From Xanthostigma xanthostigma (Eukaryota > Arthropoda > Insecta > Raphidioptera > Raphidiidae): DNA of 64,000 bases. The notes under the pieces are model-generated. The model had not been told where the DNA came from, made no database searches, and saw only the letters and a list, made by a program, of their open reading frames with translations. The stretch is taken from contig OY754464.1 of assembly GCA_963575645.1 (NCBI GenBank), forward strand, positions 33,371,501 through 33,435,500, written 5' to 3'. Of this stretch, positions 1 through 10,850 are shown piece after piece (within the stretch, counting starts at the first letter, position 1; each line of letters starts with the position of its first letter). The position numbers and the translations under genes were made by a program.

Positions 1-198
1 AAAATCTAAATATGTTTCAAATTCATTGTTTTAGTTTTGAAGCTGAAATTCCAGAGTTCTATAGTTTTCTATATCACCAAGGACCCATATATGTACATAT
101 ATTATATGTAGTTGTTAAAAAAGCAAATCTAAAACTACATACAATCTATAATAAGCCCAAATAGGTACAAAGCAAACGATAGTAATTACAGAACTTAC

Positions 199-252
199 CC
201 AAATTTACTAAACCTCCTGGCAAAAAAGGCTGTTGGACTTGAGGGACTCCCA
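199..252 (-). CDS. Atg16: Candidate Atg16 exon 5 (linker before WD40)
   Basis: A 54-bp stretch between TATTTTCAG and a strong GTAAGT donor. Entered in the phase left by exon 4 it reads NGSPSSPTAFFARRFSKFG, a Ser/Pro-rich and basic segment like the variable linker between coiled coil and propeller. It is short and not conserved enough to be sure; another exon could lie between it and exon 4. Confidence 0.42.
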
Positions 253-3200
253 CTGAAAATAAAGTGTTTGAGCAAGCTCGCTTTGAGAAAAAAGCTGTCC
301 AAGATGCTCATGTCCATACAGTCTTTCTGAATTAAATGAAATGCCACTAAGAAATTAGCAGTACAACAATATTATGTTAATGTGTTCGACAATCTACTCG
401 TTAAAGGTTTCAATTTCCAACTATATTATTAACACAGCTACTAAACTAATTAATTAGTTTGCCATAATGATCAAAATAAATTGTGTACGCCATAATAAAA
501 TTTCAACTACTCACACAAAATCGGTGCTAATTTTAGCAATGCTAAATAAATTATGAATACTTTAGATATCGGTTTATAAAAAGGTGTGACTGACGTACAT
601 TAATAAAGAATTAAATATTTGTCTAAAAAAAGGCACTTAAAATATTTTTTTTTAATCAATGCTTTGTGATGCAAAAAATTATAATATTTGTTATAAACGC
701 CAGTATACCTACCTAATACAAAGAATACACAAAATATCGTTAATATATTGTAATGAAAATAAACAACTTCAAAGTTAAAAGTGAAAACGAATTAGAGAAT
801 TAATATTATTAATTTTAGAAGTAGGTATATACGCAATTTGACGCACCAAATTATTTAATTATTGGTATAGTCGTATGGACATGTCTTAGAGACATTAAAA
901 TTTGTGTTCTTTTGGTCACAGTGTACAATTAAATGGCAAGCAAGACATTATTGATAACTACAAAATTGTATCTATATAGCTAAGAAAGTTAGTAACAACT
1001 ACCACTACAATTACACAAAAGACAAGATTAATAAAATCAATTAACCAACAGAGCCTTCCAGTGTTGAATTTTAAATGTGCAAGGTCATGGTCACTCAGTT
1101 TACACAATTTACAATATATAGCACCAAACAAGTTCCCTTCCAAAACCCCTTCCCAATTGAAATTCTAATATGACACGTAGCCAAATTCCAAGTTGAAGTT
1201 TTATGAAAATTGGTTCTGTTGTTATTGCGTTATCCTTATACAAACAAAGAAACAGATAGACAGAAATATAAATTTACAGTGTAAACTCTATATAGCGACG
1301 CTCAAGGGACTATGCAATTTGCGTCGTTAAACAGAAAGAAGAAATAATCCATTGATATTTTATTGCTATAATATGTATTTACTCACAATACATGAAATTT
1401 ACAACAATTAATAAAACTTTTTCGTCAATACACAAAGATTTTCTTTTACTCGCCATGTTCACAGTTTGTAAGTTTGTGGGCAACTGAGAATATGATAACT
1501 TATCGATACAAACAAAAGAACGAATTTCTTAGAATCTTCGGTTATATGCATGATGCCGACAACAAAGCAACAAAATAACAAACAAGGACTGTTTATTGCT
1601 TAATGATGACGTATTGTTGTCGTTGGAGTTTGTTGTTATATCGAGTGACGTTAAATGGAGTTTACACTGTATTTGAAGATTACTGATGGCATTGATTTAT
1701 TCCTTGCTTTACTATTCTCATACAAGAAGTTCATCAGTTTCTGAATGAATATTTTATAGAAATAAAACATAAATATTCCACATAGGTATAAACAAATAGT
1801 TGGCAAAACCAAAAGTGCACATCCGCAAGTTTTCCCCTGTACATATTATAATGAAAAAAAAACTGAGAAAACATTAAAAAAAATAATCAAAAAAATAAAA
1901 AAAAAATAAAAATATATGAGAAATTCAAATCTTTGATTAACGTCTGATTAGAACTCTTCAATAAATAAAATTAACGACCAATTTTTCAGACAATATATTA
2001 ACAAAAAAATATAATTAATACATTAACGTTTCAATCCGGATTTGGACCTTCTTCTAATTATTTTTTATATTTTTTAGATCAGTTCTGAAGAAGGTCCAAA
2101 TCCGGATTAAAACGTTAATGTATTAATTATATTTTTTTGTTAATATATTGTCTGAAAAATTGGTCGATAATTTTATTTATTGAATATATGAGAAATATAC
2201 AATACAGTATATAAACGCGTAAGGTGCACATAGGGAAATTAGCATTGGGAAAAAATACTTGGATCAGAGTTAGCCATGACTGCATTAATTGTTTATTCTA
2301 TTGAATTATCGTGGTAATCTTGAGGATTTCTATTTTATTTTGATTTATTTTTATTTTACTTGGCTTTTTTAATAATAAAAAGCTCTTATAAATCATTATT
2401 TTAATTTTTTTGTACAAAAATAAAACAAAAAAACAACTCCATCTGTTTGGAAACATTTCATTCAAAAATTGTCTGACTGGTATGACGTATGCGCGTTGGT
2501 AAATCAGTGACCCAATGTCTTTAGGTTCAACACGAATAGGCGGAGATATTTGATCTTGCACCATATTTAAGTATTTTTGGGAATTTAATGTCCCATTAAT
2601 AAAAAAAGTCCGATTATGTTGTAATTATTTTATATTTTCTTCGGTAGTATACACATTCAATTTGCAAAAGAATATTATCTGTCAAATTGAAAAACAAGAT
2701 TTAGAGGCTCACTCTGATCCAGTCATTTTTTCCCAATGTTAATTTCCCTATGTGCACCTTACGTGTTTACATACTGTATATTATATATATATATAATATA
2801 TAAATATCAAATGGAAATAAAATGGAATAGAAAAAAAAATTTCCAATGATGTTGGCAGGAATTGAACCCGACACCTTGCCATTACTGGCCTTACGTCTGA
2901 ACCGCTCAGCCACAACGCGCTTGCACTATATCGCTGTTATCGTCGTATAGAAGTATAGCACTTTAAAACTGTTTATAAAAATTAAACTACTGAACACATT
3001 TTAGTGAATTTAAATAGGGTTCTGGTCTGATAGTAAACAAAGTGAATAAAATATAACCCAAGGCAATCTGACCAAAATTACGATCTGTAGAGCCAGGACG
3101 TACATACGTACAGACCAACCGACAACTGCTGTTCGTGATTTTCAATTATAAATTTAGTAGTATTTATGAACTCGAATGGATTTAAAATGATTGTTTTACA

Positions 3201-6200
3201 GATCAGAATCTCCTCTTTTCAAAAAGCTTTAATTTGAATGGATTTCGTGTCAAATTAACTTAGATATAACTTGTTATATGAACGAAAGTCAGCTCTGACG
3301 CGCAAAGCGATAATAAAGCACATACCGCTAGGTTAGCGGTATGTGCAATATAATGGAGATTCAATCAACCAAATTCTGTTCAAAGTTTTGAAAAATATGG
3401 AATTTTAATGTAGATTCTGGACGGATTTTTTTTCAATGCAAATAAAAAACAGCAAAATTTAAATGCTCTACAAATAACTTAAAGAAGGCCGTATTATCGC
3501 ATGAGTTGGAAAATTTTTTCGAATACATTTTTTTTATGATATTGCGTTCAAGATGAACTATAGATCATGAAAATGCAAGTCGATAGCCGGAATCCTGACG
3601 ATATACTTTTGAAGGTATGATAATAGGCAAGCTTACATACATTTAAATTGTCTTTACTATGAAACTTCGTAGGATATTTTTAATCGGAATTTGACAACAA
3701 TATGGCAAAAATTTGTATGATACAAAAAATACAATTTTAGGTATTTTATTATTTAAGCAATTTCCTAACCAGTGCTTCATCCCGAACACAGTTTATTACA
3801 AAAATGTGTTTCGAAAAGTTTTTCTAACTCGTGCGCCGATGAGATCTGCACTAACAATACAAATTGAAAGGAAATACATATTATGATCTTAATAATTAGT
3901 ACTATCTATTAAAAAATGGAGTTTTTCATATTTTAAAACACAAATTTACAGATAAAACCGTGTAAATGTACTGTTCGGTAGCTGAACTAAAACTTTTAAT
4001 ATTATCATTGTTCAAAAAATAGATATACAATAATTTCTCCGTACCATTCAGACATATTGTACATATTATGATTATTTGTTTGATGGATTCGTTAACGTCA
4101 GTTGAAAATTTGTCATGTCTGTCTGCAAAACTCACACATCAAAACTACAAGTAGATTAATATTTGTCAAAAAAATGCGAATATAGAAGAATTATTCTCAT
4201 CAAATAAGAATATTTGAAAATAAAATTAAGCCATTTACGTTAAATAAATTATAACACTGCGTTACTTGCAAAAAATAAGTTAACTGCCACTTGTACCAAC
4301 AAAAATGTTTTGATTGAATATAATTCATATAAAAATTAAATGACACTATAAATAATAATATTTAAAAAATGATAAATTGCATATTATTAATTATCATTAC
4401 GAATTTCGTAATCTTTCAGATTTTTTTGCAGACTGACGACGTGTGGAAGAAGATTCCAATAAGCATTATTCCATTATTCATTCCGTAAACAAGTTATAGA
4501 CCTATGAAATTCTCAAAAATTGCTAAGCTTTTTAATGATTTGTTGTCACTAATTTGCTCAGAAAATGTCCACCTGCATTTTTCATTGCTATAAAGATGTA
4601 GCTTGTTATTTAATCAACTTTTCAAAGCACAGTAAATATAACTTTGTTGTAATTATTACTGTACCTATGTTGTTTTTTTTTTTAAGGTAAGGCAATAGTT
4701 GACATTCATTTAAAGAATAGCATAAAACAAAATCACATAAACTAAAAATGAAAGAAAAAAAAACGATTTTAAAAAATAAAAGTATCCCAAAAAAACGTTA
4801 ATGAAAAATTAAATATGGATACATCATGTAGATAAAAGTAGGTTCTCCAGCTTCCTTTCTAAATATTCACTTCAGTTGTTTAGCAAACGCGTGACGGATC
4901 ACATATATTTGTAACTCCAAAAGAAGACTATGTGAACTACATACCTAAACTTTTTTATCATAAGACTGACTCTTTTTAAATTAATTTCAGACAATCGTCT
5001 GTATTTTTAGATGCGTTACAACCCTCTGGAAAGAAATTATTTAAATCAACATTTTTTTACCTAGTAGATAATCATTTTTGCCTCTGGAGATTTTTCATAA
5101 GTTTCAAACCGTATGCTTGTTGTAATCATTTTTTTAAGCAGTCAATTTTAAAAAAATTTGAGAGATATTAAATTTTACCAAAAATATTTTTTCAAGTTAT
5201 TTACAACGAACACAAAAATCCACATTACTTGAAGTTATACCCATTCTTTGAAAAAATACGATTTTAGATAAAATAACGGATAGTGTTTTGAAAATATAAA
5301 ATTAAGTTAAATTTTTTTCATTCCCAAGATATTTTTTTTAATTATAAGACATGTTTAGACAACTAAGTTCATTAACAAATATTGTTATTGTAGTGTAAAT
5401 TCCAATAAATGCCACTGTTGGTGCAAGCGGTCATAAATGTGTGATTTGTGAATAGAAACAGTGTTGCAAATTAAGAAATACTACAATAATGCAAAAATAT
5501 TTTAATAAGATTAGCAAAAATCTACTGTTAGATATTATATAAGATCAACTACAAAAGGAATAATGTTTTGTAACTTTTGTTTTTGTGAAATTAAAATGCA
5601 AATTATTGAATACAAATTTTTTTGCATTATTTTTACTACTTAGTGCGATCACAAGAAAATCATAAAAATTCATGCTAAACAGAGAAAGAAAGACGGAAAA
5701 AAACGACAAGTTTGTACGTTTATCAACAAAGAATAGGTGACAGTGATATGTTAGTAAACAAAAAAAAAAAAGGAAAAATATACGAAAATATGAGGTACAC
5801 GTACTTCAGAAAATTTTCATTTTCTTCATTCATTTTATCAGCATCTTTAGATTTGTAGCGTATTAATCTTTCCACCAACTGACGATTTTCATCCTGTAAA
5901 CATAAATATGTATATGTATTACAAAACTCCTGCGCACAATAAAAATATAATCTCGGTGCGCTAAAATTTAACGATTTAAACGATTTCTTTTAGTTTCACT
6001 GTTAGTTATCTAACAAAAATCATCAAATATTGCAATTAATTTTTCATCCTGTTCGCGTTAACCGATTGAATTGAAATTTTGCACATATGTTTAGTTTCGA
6101 TGGCATATAATATTATGATAACTAGTTGACTGAGCCGACTTCGTCCAGATACAAAGCGCATGTAGGATTTTTTAACACAAGCAAATATTTATGTTATAAA

Positions 6201-9200
6201 ATCGATCAAGTGCAAGTTATAATTTATTTCACAATTAGTGTTCCTTGCCATACCCCCCCCCCCCTTGTGTATTCTATAAGCAAATTTTGTTTTTGCACTT
6301 ATAAAGAAATAAACAAACTGTTTATAGACAATTGTCGCGCTAGAATTTTTCAATTCTAATAATTTTTTTTGTCCTTCTTAGCCTTTCCGAATTTTTACTA
6401 AAAAAATATTAAATTCGATAAAGATTAAGTATATTATAAAAAAAAATACATTTTCGCCCGTGGGGCTTGAAACCACGACCCTGCGATTATAAGTGTTGTG
6501 CTCTATCAGTGAGCTAACCTAACTTGTTCTTACTGCTCGATTTACTGTATACCAGTTTCAGCTTTATTTATTAATCTAATAGATGAATGGACACCGAAGT
6601 GATTCCATTTTGCACGGAGCACTAAAAACGTATCAAGCTGTGTTGAAAGTGTATCATTTCTCCACTTGTGGAGTTTAAATGGTAAAAAAACGGACAACAA
6701 ACATTTATGATAGAATGAAGGCAAAAAAAATAAAACGAAATATAGAGAAACATTGTGAAAGATCATTGAACTGTTCATTGACAAGATGTTGAAAAATACA
6801 ATAAGAATACTTATATCTATCTGAAGTAGTAAAAATTTTTTTAGTTACTTACTTGCGCGCGTCGTAATTTTTCCTCGAGGGCTGCAAAAGCCAACTGCAA
6901 AGCTTGATATTCATCTCTTAAAACTTGATTCAACTGCTCCAATTCGCGTATATTATTACTATACATTTGAATTTCGGCTCGCAACGAAACTGTTACAGCT
7001 GAACATTCTGTTAAACTGTGAATTCAAAAGTTACTAATAAAAATCTTTTGTACCAAAAAAACAAACAGTAGAGCAAAATTAATTCCATATTTATCTATAA
7101 AATAAATATTTTTTTATTAACTAAAACGATTTTATTTTCATGAAAGTCTTACATAAATGTATTAAAAAAAAATAAATATATATATATATAAGCGTCCACT
7201 GACGGATTTGTACCAACGATCTTTTGCGTTCGAGACAGTGGTTTTAACTCGAAGCCACGTCCTTAGCTTACAGCTCTACAGTCAGTGCTTATAATTAGTG
7301 ATGTGCCGGATATCCGTATCCGCGGATATCCAAGGGAGAAGAAAGATCCGTATCCGTTAGTTTTATGGCGGATCTTTTACCTTATTAATTTTCAATTCAT
7401 AGATGAAATTTTATATATATAGGTGACTAGGTAATAATGAAAAACTGTTAAATTCCATTCAGATTATTTTTTATTTCTTAAAATCGCATTTGGCACCTTT
7501 ATATTGCAAAAATTTATCGTAGTGAGTACCATACGAATTATAGTACATAACTCAAAGGTACTAATAAAAAACTATCTTTATAATGAGATATTGCACATCG
7601 ATCTTTGGAAAGAGACAATCTGTTATGAGAGTTAACTCTTAAAGAAGTCAATAACTTTTTCCCATAACAGATAGTCTCTTTCCAAAGGTCGATGTGCAAT
7701 ATTTACCGCCGCGTACTCTAAGAAAGTTAAGATCCGTATCCGTATCCGCGGATCTTGAAACCAAATATCCATATTCAGATCCGTATCCGCGGATATGCAT
7801 TTTTAACGATCCGGCACATCACTACTTATAATATACGGTGTATGTACATTGCAACACGTTTCAATACAGTTTTAATCTCGTGAATCGATTTTACCCTAAC
7901 GTGCCACAAGAAGTTTTACTTCAATAATATTTATTTATATTAATAAATTATAACAGAGTTTACGATCCACGATTTTGTAGTTATTATGAACCTAAATTAA
8001 ATACCTACTACTTTTTCTTTTTAGTACAGTTATGCAAGACTTTTATGAAAATAAAATTGTTTTACTTAAATAATTTCTTTTATTTTATCATTTTATATAG
8101 AGTTTGTGCAGACCAAAGCAGCTTTTACACTGTTCAACGGTTCAATCCCACATTTTTTAACTTATGGTTTTCAGAGGACCCCTCAAGGTTTTTTTTATCT
8201 TATTATCTCTTTATAGCCATAAATAAAGATATTTTACTGTTGAATAAAAAAATAAAATCGTATTTTTTCTTAAATTGCTCACACGATTTCGATCATATTT
8301 CATAAATCGATATGTCACTAATGACTAGGGTTGCCAGGTGTCCCGATTTTCAGGGTCTGAGGACGCGTCCCGATTTGCACCTGATCGGAACGCTAAATGT
8401 CCCGATAAATGAATAAATTTATTAAAAACCCATTATTATAATTAGAATAATGAAAAATTACGCATCACATCACTATATCGAGTGCGACAATGCGTTTAAA
8501 ATAGCACGCATCCCATCACTAACGCTATAGGTATAGCTTAGTTTTGTTTTCTCTCTCGATCTTAAAGGCAGCAAAATCTAACGAAAAATATAATTTTAAT
8601 AAAAAATAAATTATTTAAACTTCTATTAAAGTCAATAATTACCTAATACTTAAACTACAATTTTATTGTAATACTTACCTATTTTTAAAATTCTACTAGT
8701 CCAACAAGTCTGACTATTATTATGTAGGATTAAATTCTGACATAGGCCTACTTGTAATGTTAGTTGCGAAACGCAATAAATAAAAGTTTTATTTAAAAAA
8801 CGTTGTTTTTTGTTTGTCCCGATCTACAACCCTAAATCCCGATTTGTTTTACCTTCTGCCCCGATTTAAAACAAATCGGACCTGGCAACACTACTAATGA
8901 CCCTCCACAACGCCGTCATAAATTTGGTTCTGAAATATCCAGACGGAATAGTTTACACTTTACTGACAAAAAAGTCAGCACAGTACCTACACATTTTTAT
9001 TTTTTTATAGTCAAAAACAGCTATCTTATGACAATATTAAATGTGTTCAATAAACGGTGGGATACGCTAGGTACAGAAATAGCCCCTGTACATTGACATT
9101 ACGAAAGAAATGTAAATATAGAAAAAATAATAACATATCTATATATTACATCAGTAATTTCAGTTTTAAACTTGTATAATACCTAAGTTCTTTGGCAGCT

Positions 9201-9799
9201 AGAAGTTTTTCTTTTTCTTGTAATTTCTGATTTAGATCTATAATTTGTTGCGCATTTTCACCCTTACGACGATGCAATCCCGTCAGTTCTTCCTGCTGTG
9301 CTAAAAGTTTTTGTTCAAGCAACTGTATACGTTCATTCGAAATCATATTACTTCCTCCGCTACTGCCAGAACTGCATCCGGCCACTCGCAGCTTTTCATT
9401 TTGTATCGATAATTGGAGATTTTCGCTACGTAATACATTTGCATTGTCAAATATACGATTATCTGCAATTAAAAAAAGTTTACGGTTATGTGAGGCGGCA
9501 AAATCAAATTCATGAAGCATGAACACTATTTTAAAAAATTCAAGGTTTACCGTAAACTGTATCAACTGAAAAAATACCAAAAAGGGTGTACATTGAATAA
9601 TAAATATACTTTTTGGAGCGTAATTATTATGGAATAGGTAGAAATTAGAATGTCACAGCAATATCAAGGTTAAGGATAATATTATTAATTTATACATACG
9701 AAGTGTAATTAAATCATAAAAGCAATTTCTCTGAAGGCGATCTCTTTCTTGAAGTTGATTTACTAAATTAGCTCTCCAGCTACCCTCCTCTCCGATCAT
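199..9799 (-). CDS. Atg16: Autophagy-related protein 16 (Atg16), N-terminal half
   Basis: Atg16 binds the Atg12-Atg5 conjugate and directs LC3/Atg8 lipidation on the growing autophagosome membrane. Coding exons on the minus strand are 9700-9799, 9183-9462, 6853-7015, 5805-5893 and, less surely, 199-252. The first four join in phase to give about 210 aa. Residues 8-31 contain the Atg5-binding helix with the family signature ERDRLQR; residues about 75-205 are heptad-rich coiled coil with EELTGLHRRKGENAQQIIDL, close to the same stretch of animal ATG16L1, and later LRDEYQALQLAFAALEEKL. The start at 9799 is the first ATG and gives the usual short lead before the helix. The WD40 repeats expected in animal Atg16 are not in the window and should lie to the left of base 1. 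Identification is from remembered family similarity; exon phases agree fully through exon 4. Confidence 0.92.
1957..2184. repeat. Large hairpin with hammerhead-like core
   Basis: Two arms of about 100 bp (1957-2059 and 2081-2184) are reverse complements with few mismatches, separated by about 20 bases. On the plus strand CTGAAGA (2085-2091) is followed by a stretch containing the self-complementary AATCCGGATT and AAAAC (2109-2113). On the minus strand the opposite arm keeps GAAAC (complement of 2028-2032) but lacks the leading CTG. The layout resembles hammerhead ribozyme cores reported in Penelope-like retroelements; here each strand is missing one core element, so activity is doubtful. Confidence 0.6.
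2205..2780 (-). mobile_element. Decayed mariner/Tc1-like element with ~70-bp TIRs
   Basis: Inverted ends share AAGGTGCACATAGGGAAATT (left near 2220-2240, right near 2740-2760) and the flanking ACAGTAT. Between them, on the minus strand (2298-2564), an open stretch reads VRQFLNEMFPNRW, which resembles the last catalytic region of insect mariner/maT-type DDE transposases where a conserved NE/FPxRWIG motif occurs. The remaining transposase is missing, so this is an internally deleted or decayed copy. Confidence 0.6.
2863..2935 (-). repeat. tRNA-derived (SINE-like) sequence
   Basis: On the minus strand an A-box-like TGGCTGAGCGG and a B box GGGTTCAATTCC have the spacing of a tRNA gene, but acceptor and anticodon stems are not complementary. 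It is flanked downstream by an A-rich tract. A SINE head or decayed tRNA pseudogene fits better than a working tRNA. Confidence 0.55.
5805..5893 (-). CDS. Atg16: Atg16 exon 4 (end of coiled coil)
   Basis: Acceptor TTTACAG, phase 0. It encodes DENRQLVERLIRYKSKDADK and a further Asn/Glu-rich segment, matching the [20 protein letters not shown] block of ATG16L1. The chosen donor is GTACGT at 5799-5804, giving phase 2 out; the exact 3' boundary is less certain than the other exons. Confidence 0.85.
5894..6852. other. Atg16 intron 3
   Basis: Intron between exons 3 and 4. It contains a fragment near 6045-6170 whose wording (GAATTGAAATTTTGCACATATG) matches non-LTR-type repeats seen again near 34890, a C11 homopolymer near 6256, and a tRNA-like sequence at 6462-6532. 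No coding potential was recognised. Confidence 0.6.
6462..6532 (-). repeat. tRNA-derived sequence with TAT-like anticodon loop
   Basis: The minus strand carries GGTTAGCTCACTGATAGAGC (A-box region) and GGTTTCAAGCCCC (B box), with TTATAA in the anticodon-loop position. The anticodon stem is weak and the acceptor ends do not pair, suggesting a SINE head rather than a functional tRNA. Confidence 0.5.
6853..7015 (-). CDS. Atg16: Atg16 exon 3 (coiled coil)
   Basis: Acceptor TTCACAG and donor GTAAGT. It encodes residues about 127-181 including LRDEYQALQLAFAALEEKL, aligning with the dimeric coiled coil of ATG16L1. It ends in phase 0. Confidence 0.93.
7296..7824. mobile_element. Non-autonomous hAT element with 8-bp TSD
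   Basis: Starts TAGTGATGTGCCGGAT and ends with its inverse ATCCGGCACATCACTA. It is flanked on both sides by the perfect 8-bp direct repeat CTTATAAT (7288-7295, 7825-7832), diagnostic of hAT insertion. Subterminal GATCCGTATCCGCGGAT motifs are repeated at both ends, and an internal inverted repeat spans about 7588-7700. It lies in Atg16 intron 2 and encodes nothing. Confidence 0.9.
8326..8893. mobile_element. Second non-autonomous hAT element with 8-bp TSD
   Basis: Ends TAGGGTTGCCAGGTGTCCCG and the inverse GACCTGGCAACACTA, with subterminal TCCCGAT motifs repeated several times. Perfect flanking duplication CTAATGAC occurs at 8318-8325 and 8894-8901. No transposase is present. It sits in the same Atg16 intron as the element at 7296-7824 but its ends differ, so it belongs to another hAT family. 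Confidence 0.9.
9183..9462 (-). CDS. Atg16: Atg16 exon 2 (coiled coil)
   Basis: Bounded by a TTGCAG acceptor and a GTATTA donor. It encodes residues about 34-126, a Ser/Gly-rich linker followed by coiled coil with EELTGLHRRKGENAQQIIDL. The phase is 1 in and 2 out, matching both neighbouring exons. Confidence 0.93.
9700..9799 (-). CDS. Atg16: Atg16 exon 1 (start codon, Atg5-binding helix)
   Basis: Begins with ATG at 9797-9799 and encodes 33 codons plus one base, ending at a GTATGT donor (9694-9699). The encoded amphipathic helix includes QERDRLQR, the best conserved part of the Atg5-interacting region. The last base C joins AT of the next exon to make His34. Confidence 0.92.
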
Positions 9800-10850
9800 T
9801 TTTCTTCTTTAAATATGATTAACACGTTGTAAAATTTAAAAAGTATTTGTTTTCAATAAAAAAACATTGCAAAATAGGTTAGGTCTTACGAAATGTCAAC
9901 CATATGAATGTTATCAATAATGACACACAGTAAAAACAAAAAAGAATATTAAACCGATATAATAACAGAATAATACGACTTAGTAAACTGCTAAATATTT
10001 GATAAATTAATGAAATTTCAAAGTAAGAAATTCACAACTTCTTAGTACTAGAGTGGTACTATCAAAATCAGCTGTTAAGGCCTCGCACACACAATATTCG
10101 TTAAAGTAATAAAATCTTTAAAAAAAATTATTTAACGTTCAAACTAAAACTCAATGCTGTTCGGATGTAACAATAATAAAATCATATGTGTGATAAGTTC
10201 CTGTTGAATTTATTGTAATTGCATAAAGAAATTATTATTTTTACGAAATTATACTATGGCATAGATATTTTGTGCGTCCACCTTTCCAGCGAGAATCTCA
10301 TTGGACAAATTATTTTGAAATAAACGGCTAGTAAATATGACCAAACAATATGGAAATAACTTGATTGTACGTTGTACCTTATGGTCTATATTTTTTCTAA
10401 TTATAAAGTTTACCTATAAGTCAGATAATGTTTATGTAGTCAGAAATTATGAAGCTATAAAGAGAGCAATTCAAATAAAAAAGATAACATTACGGAATAA
10501 TATCAGAAATAAACACATTTATTAATAGAAAAAATAAATTTATTTCTGTTAATAAAATGAAGAGAAAAAATCCAACAATTGGGCAACAGAACCATTCCAA
10601 CGCAGGTTAACGGCTTTGCAATTCGTTTGCATGGTTACATAATATGGTTTCACATGTAAAACTTAACCAAAGCATACTTATAGCTGATTGTTTCCATTTT
10701 ACCATTCCAACCCACAAGTGAGTACTATACTAATTTAGGTCCAAATTCACTTTCCAAAATTTTACAATTTTTTTCGTTTTGAGGTCGTCTGAATCCAAAA
10801 AACATATTTTTGGAAAAAGTTGGTGCATCTGTAATTTGAAGAGCTCTATT
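9800..10850. promoter_or_regulatory. Atg16 upstream region
   Basis: Sequence immediately 5' of the Atg16 start on the minus strand. I see no TATA box at a fixed distance from the ATG and no convincing exon. Near 10725-10850 begins repeat sequence shared with 54350-54540. The promoter position is therefore only inferred from gene orientation. Confidence 0.3.

Larger units (their letters stand above)
253..5804. other. Long Atg16 intron with repeats
   Basis: No exon is recognisable on either strand in this 5.5-kb stretch. It holds a 228-bp hairpin (1957-2184), a mariner-like remnant (about 2205-2780) and a tRNA-derived sequence (2863-2935), listed separately. The rest is AT-rich sequence with short A/T tracts and no recognised element. 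If the candidate exon 199-252 is wrong the intron extends off the window. Confidence 0.55.
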
